Below, one piece after another: positions 40,635 through 50,679 of a stretch of DNA of 56,022 bases. The notes below the pieces were generated by a model. The model had not been told where the DNA came from. It saw only the letters and a list, made by a program, of their open reading frames with translations, and did no database searches. The DNA is from JAULUH01 sp032111745 (GTDB lineage: Bacteria; Chloroflexota; Anaerolineae; JAAEKA01). The position numbers and the translations under genes were made by a program. The number at the start of each line of letters is the position of its first letter. Position 1 is the first letter of the stretch. The stretch lies in assembly GCA_032111745.1 (NCBI GenBank), contig JAULUH010000211.1:1-56022 (forward strand), given 5' to 3'.

Positions 40635-42133
40635 GCAATCCGGCGCTGGCGCCACCCTGGCCAGGCCCCCATCGGGAGTTGAGCCATCCGGCCACCGGCC
40701 CATCGCCAGCCACAGCCGAGGATATCCTGGCTACCGCCCAGTCCTTGCGCTGGGAGATGGGCGGTGACTTCCACGGGTCTCTGATGGAAGCCATCTATAC
40801 CGAAGCGGCCAGGATCGCTGACCGCGCCGTGACCAGGCCAGGCCAGAAGCCGCGCTTCGACCTGGATCGCACCATCGATCGCCTGGTGACCAGCCGGCTC
40901 TGGGGCTTCCCCATCATGATCCTGCTCTTCACCCTGGTGTTCTGGATCACCATCACCGGAGCCAACCTGCCCTCCCAGCTGCTCTCCAGCGTCTTGATCG
41001 GCAGGATCTACCCCTGGCTCCACCAACTGGCCGACGCTATCAACCTGCCCTGGTGGCTCAGCGGCGTGCTTATCGACGGCATGTATCTGGCCACAGCCTG
41101 GGTGGTTAGCGTGATGCTGCCGCCCATGGCCATCTTCTTCCCCCTGTTCACGCTCCTGGAGGACTTCGGCTACCTGCCGCGCGTGGCCTTCAACTTGGAC
41201 CATTTCTTTCAGAAGGTCGGGGCCCATGGCAAGCAGTCGCTGAGCATGATGATGGGCTTCGGCTGCAATGCTGCCGGCGTCGTAGCCACGCGCATTATCG
41301 ATAGCCCGCGCGAGCAGCTCATCGCCATCATCACCAACAACTTCGCCCTCTGCAACGGCCGCTGGCCCACCCAAATCCTGATCGCATCGCTCTTCATCGG
41401 CGGGCTGGTGGCGTCCCAGTGGGCCGGGCTGATCTCCGCCCTGGCCGTGGTAGGCGTCGCCATGCTGGGCGTGCTGGTGAGCTTCCTGGTGTCATGGGGC
41501 CTCTCTCGCTCTGTCCTGCGCGGGCAGCCATCCACCTTCAGCCTGGAACTGCCCCCCTACCGCCCCCCACGGATCCTGCAGACCATCACTACCTCCTTCG
41601 TCGACCGCACGATTTACGTGTTGTGGCGGGCCATCGTGTTTGCTATGCCGGCCGGGGCCGTGATCTGGCTGATCGCCAACGTGCAGGTCGGTGGTATCAG
41701 CGTTGCCGAAGCTATGGTCAACTTCCTGAATCCCATTGGCCTGCTGATCGGCCTCAACGGCGTGATCCTCGTGGCCTACATCGTGGCTATCCCAGCCAAC
41801 GAGATTGTCATTCCCACGATCCTGATGCTGACCGTGCTGGTCACCGGCATCACCGGCGTTGGCCAGGGCACTGGGGTCCTGTTCGATATGGAGAACAGTG
41901 CGGATCTGAAGGAGCTGTTCCAAGCCGGTGGCTGGACCCTGCTGACCGCCGTCAACCTGATGCTGTTCAGCCTGCTGCACAACCCGTGCAGCACCACCAT
42001 CTTCACGGTCTACAAGGAAACTGGCAGTCGCAAGTGGACCGTGGTGGCGGCCTTGTTGCCTCTGGCCATTGGCCTGGTGGTGACCTTCTTTGTGGCCCAA
42101 GTTTGGCGCCTGGTGGCGGGCCTGGGGGCCTGA
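40631..42133 (+). CDS. feoB: FeoB Fe(II) permease domain (split FeoB, part 2)
   Basis: 500 residues from GTG 40631, overlapping the G-domain gene. About 65 soluble residues lead to roughly eight to nine helices. The gate motifs are present: L-L-E-D-F-G-Y-L-P-R-V-A-F, then M-G-F-G-C-N with the conserved Cys, and later N-N-F-A-L-C-N-G-R-W-P in place of the usual P-F-M-S-C-S-A-R-L-P. The second gate (G-V-I-L-V-A-Y-I-V-A-I-P-A-N-E) and a C-P-type H-N-P-C-S-T are near the end. It carries Fe(II) across the inner membrane. The variation in the second gate is unusual but keeps the Cys. Confidence 0.92.
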   Translation: MSNPALAPPWPGPHRELSHPATGPSPATAEDILATAQSLRWEMGGDFHGSLMEAIYTEAARIADRAVTRPGQKPRFDLDRTIDRLVTSRLWGFPIMILLFTLVFWITITGANLPSQLLSSVLIGRIYPWLHQLADAINLPWWLSGVLIDGMYLATAWVVSVMLPPMAIFFPLFTLLEDFGYLPRVAFNLDHFFQKVGAHGKQSLSMMMGFGCNAAGVVATRIIDSPREQLIAIITNNFALCNGRWPTQILIASLFIGGLVASQWAGLISALAVVGVAMLGVLVSFLVSWGLSRSVLRGQPSTFSLELPPYRPPRILQTITTSFVDRTIYVLWRAIVFAMPAGAVIWLIANVQVGGISVAEAMVNFLNPIGLLIGLNGVILVAYIVAIPANEIVIPTILMLTVLVTGITGVGQGTGVLFDMENSADLKELFQAGGWTLLTAVNLMLFSLLHNPCSTTIFTVYKETGSRKWTVVAALLPLAIGLVVTFFVAQVWRLVAGLGA

Positions 42134-42157
42134 TCCGTTAGGGATAGTGGATCATCC

Positions 42158-43297
42158 TCAGCGCCGTGGCCGGCGCCCCGTGCCCCCTCGGGCCTGGCCG
42201 GCCTGGCCAATGCCATGGCGTTGGAGCAGGGCACCCCAATCAGCCACCGGCTGTCCTGGTGCCGGCGGCTGCCACTGGCGGGCGGCTCGCAGCATAGCAT
42301 CAAGGCTCTCCGGAGGGGTGTCGGGCGATACCCCGCCGCCCATGGACAGGATCATGCCGCCCCCCGGCGCTCCCCGATCCAGGCAGGCCTGGGCAAACTC
42401 CCCAACCACCTCGGGGGGCTGGCGCACAGCCACATGTAGAGGCGGCACGTTGCCCATGAGGGCCACCCGGTGTCCCATGTCGGCCTTGGCCTGCGCGATA
42501 TCCACCTCGTGGGCCCAGTTGAAGACGTCAAAGCCGGCGTCGGCCAGGACGCTGTAGAGGTGGGGACAGGGGGTGTCGTTGTGGTAGATGCGGATGAGCC
42601 CGTCAAACTCATCGAAGATGCGGCGCAGGTAGGGCTCTACGAATTCGTGGTAGTGCTCCACCGAAACCATGCCGGCGATGTCGTCCAGCACCATGATTCC
42701 CTCGGGCGCGGTCAGCGTGTCCAGCTGGGCCTGCAGCCAACGGACGATCGTCGTGGTGATCTTGTCCAGGAAGGCATGCACCAGCTGCGGGCGCTCCACG
42801 AGTCCCGTCATCAGGCTGCTGATGCCCATGATCCACCCGGCCGTCACCATGGGGCCCCGCGCCGCCACCATGCGGATGCCCAATCCCTCGGCTTGCAGCC
42901 GGGTCTCCGCGCGCTGGTACAGGCGCAACACCAGGGGCATGAGCCCATCCTCCCGCACGTCGGGCAGTGGCGCCCCGGCCCAGTGGGCCAGGTCCGAAAC
43001 CACGGGCTCGATGGATGGCGGGCGGTCTCGGTGAAAGTGAATGCGCACCCCAAACGCTGAGGGCTCCACGGCCATGCCGTATTCCACCCAGTATCCGGGA
43101 ATCCAGACCGCGTCGGGAAACCGGTCAGCCAGCCCGCGATGCACGCGGAACCAGGCCTCAGGGTCGAGGAAGTAGTCCAGGGTATGCATGCCGGCGTAGC
43201 CCGGCAGCCAGGGGCTGTCCACGATGAAGGCCACCGGCACCTGGTCCGGCTCCTCAAGCCGGGCGGCTTGCTTGAAACGATGCCATGCATTGGTCAT
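42158..43297 (-). CDS. Uroporphyrinogen decarboxylase (URO-D) domain protein
   Basis: 379 residues from ATG 43297, preceded by GCGGAGG. TIM barrel of the URO-D/MtaA superfamily: I-V-D-S-P-W-L-P-G near 20, V-L-D-D-I-A-G and I-Y-H-N-D-T-P-C-P-H in the second half, then F-N-W-A-H-E-V-D and L-M-G-N-V-P-P. The H-N-D-T-P-C segment could bind zinc as in corrinoid methyltransferases. The heme-pathway HemE arginine motif is absent at the N-terminus, so heme synthesis is unlikely. It is divergent from the ABC importer operon and shares its -35 region, suggesting a linked role, perhaps demethylation of an imported compound. Confidence 0.82.
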   Translation of the reverse strand: MTNAWHRFKQAARLEEPDQVPVAFIVDSPWLPGYAGMHTLDYFLDPEAWFRVHRGLADRFPDAVWIPGYWVEYGMAVEPSAFGVRIHFHRDRPPSIEPVVSDLAHWAGAPLPDVREDGLMPLVLRLYQRAETRLQAEGLGIRMVAARGPMVTAGWIMGISSLMTGLVERPQLVHAFLDKITTTIVRWLQAQLDTLTAPEGIMVLDDIAGMVSVEHYHEFVEPYLRRIFDEFDGLIRIYHNDTPCPHLYSVLADAGFDVFNWAHEVDIAQAKADMGHRVALMGNVPPLHVAVRQPPEVVGEFAQACLDRGAPGGGMILSMGGGVSPDTPPESLDAMLRAARQWQPPAPGQPVADWGALLQRHGIGQAGQARGGTGRRPRR

Positions 43298-43340
43298 GGA
43301 TAGATTGGCCTCCGCTTGGGATGTGAGCTTGTTCTCTGTT

Positions 43341-43370
43341 AGTGTACGCCATGGCACGGCGCGTTGACAA
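43341..43370 (-). promoter_or_regulatory. Promoter of the URO-D-family gene
   Basis: On the minus strand TTGTCA (43370-43365), an 18-base spacer and TACACT (43346-43341). The -35 overlaps the -35 of the rightward promoter by five bases, so the two cannot be used by polymerase at the same time. Confidence 0.65.
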
Positions 43371-43393
43371 ATCTCCATGGCTGCTGCTATAAT
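43364..43393 (+). promoter_or_regulatory. Consensus promoter of the ABC importer operon
   Basis: TTGACA (43364-43369), an 18-base spacer and TATAAT (43388-43393). Predicted transcription starts near 43400, leaving a leader of about 255 bases before the first gene. Confidence 0.82.
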
Positions 43394-43399
43394 GGCGCT

Positions 43400-43654
43400 A
43401 GCGTCAGCTGCAGTTCTCGCCTTCCCCCTGCGCAGTTGAACCCTGCCCTGGCTCTGCTACCGGCCTATTCTTTGTGCCGGCCAGGCCATGGGCGCACCAT
43501 CGAATGGCCGGTTGAGCCGGTCGTCCATCACAGCACGCATGACCGCTCACCACCTGGAGGAGAAGACAAGGAGGTAACATCAAGCCTGACGTAGCGGTCC
43601 GGCCTGCTGGCAGCGACTCTCCCGTTTCGATGAAGATACGAAGGAGGTACACTG
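43400..43654 (+). other. Long 5' leader with a 12-codon upstream ORF and two ribosome sites
   Basis: A short ORF M-T-A-H-H-L-E-E-K-T-R-R (ATG 43539, stop TAA 43575-43577) ends inside the first AAGGAGGT (43569-43576). No usable start codon follows that site. A second GAAGGAGG (43640-43647) precedes ATG 43655 with proper spacing. GC-rich inverted segments such as GGCCGG...CCGGTC occur between 43455 and 43525. The leader may hold a translational or attenuation control. No known riboswitch was recognised. Confidence 0.5.
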
Positions 43655-45703
43655 ATGTTCCGTTTCCTCACCGTCCTGCTGCTGCTCTCGCTGGTGTTGT
43701 TGGCCGCCTGCGCCACGCCCGCACCTGCCCCTGCCCCGGCGGCTGAACCTCCACCAGCCGAGCCTGAACCCGCCCAGCCTGAACCGGCTCCTGCTGTAAC
43801 TACTCCGGCCGAGCCTGAGCCAGCTCCGGTAGAGCCAGTTGCTGCGCCCTCCCAGTACAAAGAAGCGCCTATGCTGGCCGAGATGGTGGCTGCGGGCGAG
43901 CTGCCGCCTGTTGACGAGCGCCTGCCCAAGGATGTCCTGGTTCAGGAGGTTGTGGACGAGATTGGCACCTACGGCGGCACGCTGCGCCGTGGCTTCACCG
44001 GGCCAAACGATCACAACAACTACTCGCGTCTGACTTACGACGCCCTGGTCCGCCACGCGCCAGACGGCAGTGAGGTCATCCCCCACATCGCCAAGGGATG
44101 GGAGTCCAACGACGATTTCACCGAATGGACGGTCTTACTGCGCGAGGGCATGAAGTGGTCCGATGGCGCCCCCTTCACCGCCGACGACATCATGTTCTGG
44201 TACGAGGGCATCCTGCTCAACCCGGACCTGACTCCCACCGTGCCGGTCTGGATGCAGAACGCCGATGGCTCCACGGCCACCGTGGAGAAGCTGGATGACT
44301 ATACGGTGAAATGGACCTTTGCCCAGCCCAACACGGCCTTTCTGCTGGACCTGGCCAACAAGGACGGTGGCGACGCCACGATCAACAACCTGGCCTTCGC
44401 GCCGGCTCACTACCTGAAGCAGTTCCATCCGGACTTTGCCGACGAGGCCGGGCTACAGGCCAAAGTAGCCGAGGCCGGCTTCGAGACCTGGGTCCAGCTG
44501 TTCAATATCGAGGCCCTGCCCCACCTCAGCGGCACGCGGCCCAGCACGGCCGCCTGGGTACCCGATGGGACGACCGTGGCCGACCCGATCTTCATGCTCA
44601 AGCGCAACCCCTATTACTTTGCGGTGGACGCCGAAGGCCAGCAACTGCCCTATATCGACGAGGTGCGCTACACCTTCTTTTCAGACCGCGAAGCCCTCAA
44701 CCTGGCTGCAGTCGGCGGTGAGATCGACATGCAGGGCCGGCACATTGCCATGAGCAACTACCCGGTGCTGGTCGAGAACGGCGAAAAGGGTGGCTACCGG
44801 GTGCTCACCTGGCCCACCTTTGGCGGATCTGACGCCGTCCTCATGTTCAACCAGACCTACGTGGTCGACCCTGTCATCGGCGAGTTGCTGCAGAACAAGG
44901 ACTTCCGCATCGCCCTCTCCCATGCCATCGACCGCGAGGCCATCAAGGAGCTGGCCTTCCTTGGCATCGGCGAGGCCCGCCAGGGTGTCCCTGCACCCTT
45001 CCATCCCTACTATCCGGGCGACGAATACGCCTTCAAGTACACGGAGTTCGATCCGGACCAGGCCAATGAGATCCTTGACAGCATCGGCCTTACCGAGCGC
45101 GACAACGAGGGCTTCCGCCTGCGGCCTGACGGCGAACGGCTGGACCTGGAGATCGGCGTCGTGCCCGAGCAGTTCGCGGCCTGGGCCGATATCGGCCAGC
45201 TGATCGTGGAGGACTGGGCCGAGGTGGGCGTGCGCGCCCACCTGGAGCTGCGCGAGCGCACCCTGCACTTTGCCATGCGCAACACCAGCGACCTTCAGAT
45301 CGAGGTCTGGAACGAGGACACCACCGGCTTCCCCTTCAGCGGCCAGCCCAAGTTCGATCCGCGCAGCGATCCTGCCCTGGTGTTCGCACCCCTGGTGCGC
45401 CAGTGGATCAACACCGGCGGCGCCGAGGGCGTCGAGCCCACCCCGGAGATGCAGCAGATCATGGACATCATCGACGAGGCCAAGGTCTCCGGCCGGGAGC
45501 GCCAGGTCGAGCTGGCCCAGGAGCTCTTCCGCATCTGGGCCGACAACATCTGGGAAATCGGCACCGTCGGCCTGACACCCATGGTCCAGGGTGTGGTGGT
45601 CGTCAACCAGAACCTGCGCAACGTGCCCGACGTGGCCGGTAACGACTGGCCCCTGCGCACGCCCGGTAACACCCGGCCCGAGCAGTACTTCTACGCGCCC
45701 TAG
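43655..45703 (+). CDS. ABC transporter substrate-binding lipoprotein, family 5 (SBP_bac_5)
   Basis: 682 residues. The signal peptide ends L-L-A-A-C with the lipidated Cys19. A Pro/Glu/Ala linker (20-65) precedes a large two-lobed binding domain with the family 5 features: A-K-G-W-E-S ... T-E-W-T-V-L-L-R-E-G-M-K-W-S-D-G-A-P-F, D-D-I-M-F-W, then F-R-I-A-L-S-H-A-I-D-R near 425. It captures peptides or oligosaccharides outside the membrane for the two permeases downstream. Sulfatase, NagA and NagB genes in the same operon favour a glycan ligand. GAAGGAGG precedes ATG 43655. Confidence 0.92.
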   Translation: MFRFLTVLLLLSLVLLAACATPAPAPAPAAEPPPAEPEPAQPEPAPAVTTPAEPEPAPVEPVAAPSQYKEAPMLAEMVAAGELPPVDERLPKDVLVQEVVDEIGTYGGTLRRGFTGPNDHNNYSRLTYDALVRHAPDGSEVIPHIAKGWESNDDFTEWTVLLREGMKWSDGAPFTADDIMFWYEGILLNPDLTPTVPVWMQNADGSTATVEKLDDYTVKWTFAQPNTAFLLDLANKDGGDATINNLAFAPAHYLKQFHPDFADEAGLQAKVAEAGFETWVQLFNIEALPHLSGTRPSTAAWVPDGTTVADPIFMLKRNPYYFAVDAEGQQLPYIDEVRYTFFSDREALNLAAVGGEIDMQGRHIAMSNYPVLVENGEKGGYRVLTWPTFGGSDAVLMFNQTYVVDPVIGELLQNKDFRIALSHAIDREAIKELAFLGIGEARQGVPAPFHPYYPGDEYAFKYTEFDPDQANEILDSIGLTERDNEGFRLRPDGERLDLEIGVVPEQFAAWADIGQLIVEDWAEVGVRAHLELRERTLHFAMRNTSDLQIEVWNEDTTGFPFSGQPKFDPRSDPALVFAPLVRQWINTGGAEGVEPTPEMQQIMDIIDEAKVSGRERQVELAQELFRIWADNIWEIGTVGLTPMVQGVVVVNQNLRNVPDVAGNDWPLRTPGNTRPEQYFYAP

Positions 45704-45760
45704 ATCAGCTACGGTGTCCGGGTTATGGGCTCTGTAGAGCTGACCTGGCACCCCATTGCG

Positions 45761-45799
45761 GGCCACCCTTCCCGACTCTCTTGGGCTGGAAGGGTGGCC
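45761..45799. repeat. Hairpin between binding-protein and permease genes
   Basis: GGCCACCCTTCC (45761-45772), a 15-base loop and GGAAGGGTGGCC (45788-45799), a perfect 12-base stem, ending 19 bases before the permease start. Such stems often protect the binding-protein message and lower permease expression. Confidence 0.75.
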
Positions 45800-45818
45800 T
45801 GCCAACTGCCCTCCCGCT

Positions 45819-46805
45819 ATGCTAGCCTACATCACTAAGCGCCTGCTGCTCCTGCCCTTGCTGCTCTTCATCTTCTCGATCCTCGCCTTTCTGCTGATCC
45901 AGGCGCCGCCCGGCGACTTCGTGACCAGCTATGTCGCCGAGCTGACTGCTTCTGGCTCCTCCATGGACCAGATCCAGGTCGACGCCCTGCGGGAGCTGTA
46001 CGGCTTGGAGCAGCCCATCCACGTGCAGTACTTCAAGTGGATCAGCCGTATCCTGCAGGGCGACCTGGGTGTCTCGCTGGATTGGCGGAAACCTATCTCG
46101 GAGCTCATTGGCGAGCGGCTGCTGCTAACCGTCCTGTTGGGCACGTTCACCTTGCTCCTCACCTGGGCCCTGGCTGTGCCCATCGGTATCATCTCCGCCA
46201 CCCACAAGTACACTTTTGTCGATTACTTCTTTACCGTCTTCAACTACATCGGCGTGGCCACACCCACCTTTATGACCGCCTTGATTCTGATGTGGCTCGC
46301 TTTTTACTATTTCGGCATCACCGTCACCGGCCTGTTCTCTCCGGAATACGTCGACGCACCCTGGAGCATGGGTCGCGTCGTCGATCTGGGTAAACACATC
46401 TGGCTGCCCGTTGTCATCCTGGCTCTCGACGGCACGGCCAGGCTGGCCCGCATCATGCGCGCCAACCTGCTGGACGAGCTCAACAAGCCCTACATGGAGA
46501 TGGCCCGAGCCAAGGGCATGTCCGAGTGGCGGCTGGTGATGAAATACCCGGTACGCCTGGCTATTAACCCGCTGGTCAGCAGCCTGGGCTGGTACCTGCC
46601 CCTGATCTTCTCCGGCAGCCTGATCGTGGCCACGGTCCTCAACCTGCCCACCATTGGCCCTATGCTGCTCCGTTCCCTGCGCAGCCAGGATATGTTCCTG
46701 GCTGGTATCATAGTCCTGGTTTACTTCGGCCTGGCCGTCATCGGTACCCTTTTATCCGATATCCTGCTGGCCTGGCTCGATCCACGTATTCGCATGGAGG
46801 AATAA
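45819..46805 (+). CDS. ABC transporter permease, DppB/OppB type
   Basis: 328 residues from ATG 45819. The N-terminal M-L-A-Y-I-T-K-R-L-L-L-L-P helix, the A-P-P-G-D-F periplasmic segment and the G-D-L-G-V-S-L motif are typical of DppB. The EAA loop reads Y-M-E-M-A-R-A-K-G-M-S with G-M-S-E-W-R, where the ATPase docks. About six helices are predicted. It pairs with the DppC-type permease 40 bases downstream. Confidence 0.93.
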   Translation: MLAYITKRLLLLPLLLFIFSILAFLLIQAPPGDFVTSYVAELTASGSSMDQIQVDALRELYGLEQPIHVQYFKWISRILQGDLGVSLDWRKPISELIGERLLLTVLLGTFTLLLTWALAVPIGIISATHKYTFVDYFFTVFNYIGVATPTFMTALILMWLAFYYFGITVTGLFSPEYVDAPWSMGRVVDLGKHIWLPVVILALDGTARLARIMRANLLDELNKPYMEMARAKGMSEWRLVMKYPVRLAINPLVSSLGWYLPLIFSGSLIVATVLNLPTIGPMLLRSLRSQDMFLAGIIVLVYFGLAVIGTLLSDILLAWLDPRIRMEE

Positions 46806-46845
46806 GGATACCTCCGGCGTACACCCGGCGACTGGCCGATGAAAG

Positions 46846-48045
46846 ATGATTAGCACCGATCCCCAACACCTGGTGCCAGCCGAGGACAGCGTGGCCGGCG
46901 ATCCGGGCCTGGCGGCTGATTTCGACCTGGGCGCGGCGCCGCCTGACCTGGTCAGCGATGCCGAGGCGTTCTATGTGGCTCCCAACTGGAAGCTGGTGTG
47001 GTGGCGCTTCCGGAAGCATCGCCTGGCCGTGATCAGCGGAGTGATCGTGATCCTCATCGGCATCGTGGCCCTGTTCCCGGACTTTTTCAGCACCCAGGAT
47101 CCTAATGAAAGCCAGGCCACGGGCTCCTTCATCCCGGTGCAACGCCTGCGTTTTTGGGACGGTGGACCAAGCCTCCATGTGCTCGGCGTCACGGGCGCCC
47201 GCAATCCCAAGACTTTGCGCATGGAGTGGCAGATCGACGAATCCCAGAAGATCCCTCTGCGTTTCTTCGGCCAGGGCTATCAGTGGGAGGTGCTGGGCCT
47301 GTTCCTCACGGATCTTCACTTCATCAGCCCCTCGAACCCGGAAGAGCAGGCTCCCCTCCACCTCCTGGGCACCGACAGGCTGGGCCGCGACCAGTGGTCG
47401 CGTCTCATGCACGGCACCCGGGTCAGCCTCTCCATCGGCCTGATCGCCGTCTTCATCAGCACCATCCTCGGCATCACCCTTGGCGGCATCTCCGGCTACT
47501 TCGGCGGCACCACTGATCTGGTCATCCAGCGCGTCATCGAGTTTCTCCAGTCGATACCCGCCATTCCCATCTGGCTGGCCCTCACCGCAGCCCTGCCGCG
47601 CACGTGGTCGGTGGAACAGACCTACCTGGCCATTACCGTGATCCTGGCTCTCATCGGCTGGACGACCCTGGCCCGGGAGGTGCGCGGCCGCTTCCTGTCT
47701 CTCCGGGAAGAGGATTTCGTAGTTGCGGCCAAGCTCTCGGGCAGCAGCCAGTCGCGTATCATCTTCCGCCATATGGTGCCCACCTTCTCCAGCCATATCA
47801 TCGCCGCCGTGACCCTGGCTATCCCCGTGATGATCATCAGCGAGACCTTCTTGAGCTTCCTCGGCCTCGGCCTGCGACCACCAGCTATCAGCTGGGGTGT
47901 TCTCCTGCAGGAGGCGCAGAATCTGCAGTCCATAGCTCTGGCCCCCTGGCTCCTGTTGCCAGGCCTGGCGGTGTTTATTACGGTGCTGACGATGAACATT
48001 CTGGGCGATGGCCTGCGCGACGCCGCCGATCCTTATAGCCAGTAG
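46846..48045 (+). CDS. ABC transporter permease, DppC/OppC type
   Basis: 399 residues, longer than the usual 280-300. A cytosolic N-terminal tail of about 60 residues leads to helix 1 (W-R-F-R-K-H-R-L-A-V-I-S-G), followed by an extracytoplasmic insert of about 110 residues before the permease core. L-L-G-T-D-R-L-G-R-D is the DppC signature. The EAA loop has F-V-V-A-A-K-L-S-G-S-S, and the C-terminus N-I-L-G-D-G-L-R-D-A-A-D-P is characteristic. The insert may contact the large binding protein. ATG 46846 follows GATGAAAG. Confidence 0.93.
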   Translation: MISTDPQHLVPAEDSVAGDPGLAADFDLGAAPPDLVSDAEAFYVAPNWKLVWWRFRKHRLAVISGVIVILIGIVALFPDFFSTQDPNESQATGSFIPVQRLRFWDGGPSLHVLGVTGARNPKTLRMEWQIDESQKIPLRFFGQGYQWEVLGLFLTDLHFISPSNPEEQAPLHLLGTDRLGRDQWSRLMHGTRVSLSIGLIAVFISTILGITLGGISGYFGGTTDLVIQRVIEFLQSIPAIPIWLALTAALPRTWSVEQTYLAITVILALIGWTTLAREVRGRFLSLREEDFVVAAKLSGSSQSRIIFRHMVPTFSSHIIAAVTLAIPVMIISETFLSFLGLGLRPPAISWGVLLQEAQNLQSIALAPWLLLPGLAVFITVLTMNILGDGLRDAADPYSQ

Positions 48046-48065
48046 TCACCGGTCCACCGGCTCCC

Positions 48066-49109
48066 ATGGATGCTCCCATTCTCTCCGTACGCCACCTGAA
48101 GACATACTTCATGCTGGACGAGGGCACGGTGAAGGCCGTGGACGGCGTCAGCTTCGACGTCTATCCCGGCCAGGTCGTGGGCATCGTCGGCGAGAGCGGC
48201 TGCGGCAAAAGTGTGACCATCAAGTCCATCCTGCGCATCGTCGCCAAACCGGGCGCGATCGTCGGCGGTGAGATCTTGTACCGCCCGCAGCAGCAAGCCA
48301 CCTACGAGGCCACGACGCCCGACGGCTACGTCAACCTGGCCGGGCTGGATGAGCGGGGCAAGCAGATGCGCTCCCTGCGCGGCAGCGAGATTGCACTCAT
48401 CCCGCAGGAACCCATGGCCTCCTTCAGCCCCGTCCATACCATTGGCAACCAGCTAATGGAGGCCATCCTGCTGCACCAGGACGTCAGCAAAGCCCAGGCC
48501 CGGCAGATGGCCATCGAGCAGCTGCGCGAGGTCGGCGTACCGAACCCCGATCAACGCATGGGCATGTACTCCTGGGAGTTGAGCGGCGGCCTGCGCCAAC
48601 GAGCCATGATCGCCATGGCCCTCTCGTGCAATCCCAGCCTCCTGATCGCCGACGAGCCCACCACCGCTATCGACGTCACCACCCAGGCCCAGGTCCTGCG
48701 GCTACTCACCTCGCTGCAGGAGCGCCACAACATGGCCATCATCTTCATCACCCACGACCTGGGTGTGATCGCCCAGGTGGCCGACTATGTCGTGGTCATG
48801 TACCTGGGTCGAGTGGTCGAGACCGGGCCTGTAGACGATATCTTCCACAACCCGCAACATCCCTATACCAGGGCCCTGCTCAGATCGATTCCCACCGTGC
48901 ACTCAGAGTCCAGGACCCTGCTGCCTACCATCGAAGGCTCCATCCCTCATCCCTTCAATCGGCCGCCGGGCTGCCCGTTCTATCCCCGCTGTTCCGAGTT
49001 TATCCCCGGCACCTGCGATCAGAGGATCCCCAGCCTGCAACCTGTCAACCCACGCCAGGCAGCCAGCTGCTTTCTCCATCACGATGTGGCAGAGGAAGTT
49101 CCGGCATGA
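48066..49109 (+). CDS. ABC transporter ATP-binding protein, DppD/OppD type
   Basis: 347 residues. Walker A G-E-S-G-C-G-K-S near 44-51, Q-loop Q-E-P-M, signature L-S-G-G-L-R-Q-R (a variant with Leu for the usual Gln), Walker B L-L-I-A-D-E-P-T and H-loop T-H-D-L-G-V. The C-terminal oligopeptide-transporter region has P-G-C-P-F-Y-P-R-C with several cysteines that may bind an iron-sulfur cluster, as in DppD. It starts 20 bases after the permease. Confidence 0.94.
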   Translation: MDAPILSVRHLKTYFMLDEGTVKAVDGVSFDVYPGQVVGIVGESGCGKSVTIKSILRIVAKPGAIVGGEILYRPQQQATYEATTPDGYVNLAGLDERGKQMRSLRGSEIALIPQEPMASFSPVHTIGNQLMEAILLHQDVSKAQARQMAIEQLREVGVPNPDQRMGMYSWELSGGLRQRAMIAMALSCNPSLLIADEPTTAIDVTTQAQVLRLLTSLQERHNMAIIFITHDLGVIAQVADYVVVMYLGRVVETGPVDDIFHNPQHPYTRALLRSIPTVHSESRTLLPTIEGSIPHPFNRPPGCPFYPRCSEFIPGTCDQRIPSLQPVNPRQAASCFLHHDVAEEVPA

Positions 49110-49136
49110 CCAAGACCACACCATGGTAGCGACATC

Positions 49137-50168
<1,032 letters not shown>

Positions 50169-50251
50169 GCCACTGGCTCCATCACCCAGGTGAGGATGGC
50201 ACCCGAACCAAGCAGCATTTCCGCCGGCTGGCGCCGGGCCCGGAGGCCACC

Positions 50252-50677
50252 ATGCAGTACGTCTTCGATACCCGCCATCTCATTCGTTACCGCTTCCCTA
50301 CCCATGTCAATGACCTGGTCATGGATCGTGCCCATGCCTCCACCAGCGAGGTGTTCATCGTCGAGCTGGCGCCGGGTGAGGCCCCGCCCGCGCATCGCCA
50401 TGACGACATGGAGCAGGTCTTCTATGTGCTGGAGGGGCGTGGCCGGCTTGATGTCGGCTTTGGCGACGAGAGCTACCTGATCGGCCCTGGCGACGTGGTG
50501 CGCATCCCCCTGTCCACCCCCCATACCGTGCACTGCCTGGGCGACCATCCCTTACGCTACCTGGCCGTCGACTGCTTCACCGCCGGCCGGCCCGCCGCTG
50601 AGCCCACCTGGGAGGATCATGTGCGCGTCGTCTGTACCCAGCAGGGCTGGCGCTTCGAGGACGTGCGGGGGGCCTAG
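50252..50677 (+). CDS. Cupin-domain protein
   Basis: 141 residues from ATG 50252, preceded by CGGAGG. Single cupin barrel: metal motif H-R-H-D-D-M-E-Q near 49-56, the E-G-R-G turn, G-P-G-D-V-V-R-I-P and the second motif T-P-H-T-V-H supplying the last His. Small cupins of this kind act as sugar isomerases, epimerases or ligand sensors. Only two bases separate it from the AGE-family gene, so a role in the same sugar conversion is likely. Confidence 0.87.
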   Translation: MQYVFDTRHLIRYRFPTHVNDLVMDRAHASTSEVFIVELAPGEAPPAHRHDDMEQVFYVLEGRGRLDVGFGDESYLIGPGDVVRIPLSTPHTVHCLGDHPLRYLAVDCFTAGRPAAEPTWEDHVRVVCTQQGWRFEDVRGA

Positions 50678-50679
50678 CC

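Noticed and set aside
42158..43297. Heme biosynthesis gene hemE
   Set aside because: The N-terminal arginine motif of HemE is missing and no heme-pathway gene is adjacent. The divergent partner is an importer operon.
43364..43594. 76-codon frame in the importer leader
   Set aside because: Its start lies within the promoter, the composition is not protein-like and the mini-ORF at 43539 is in a different frame.
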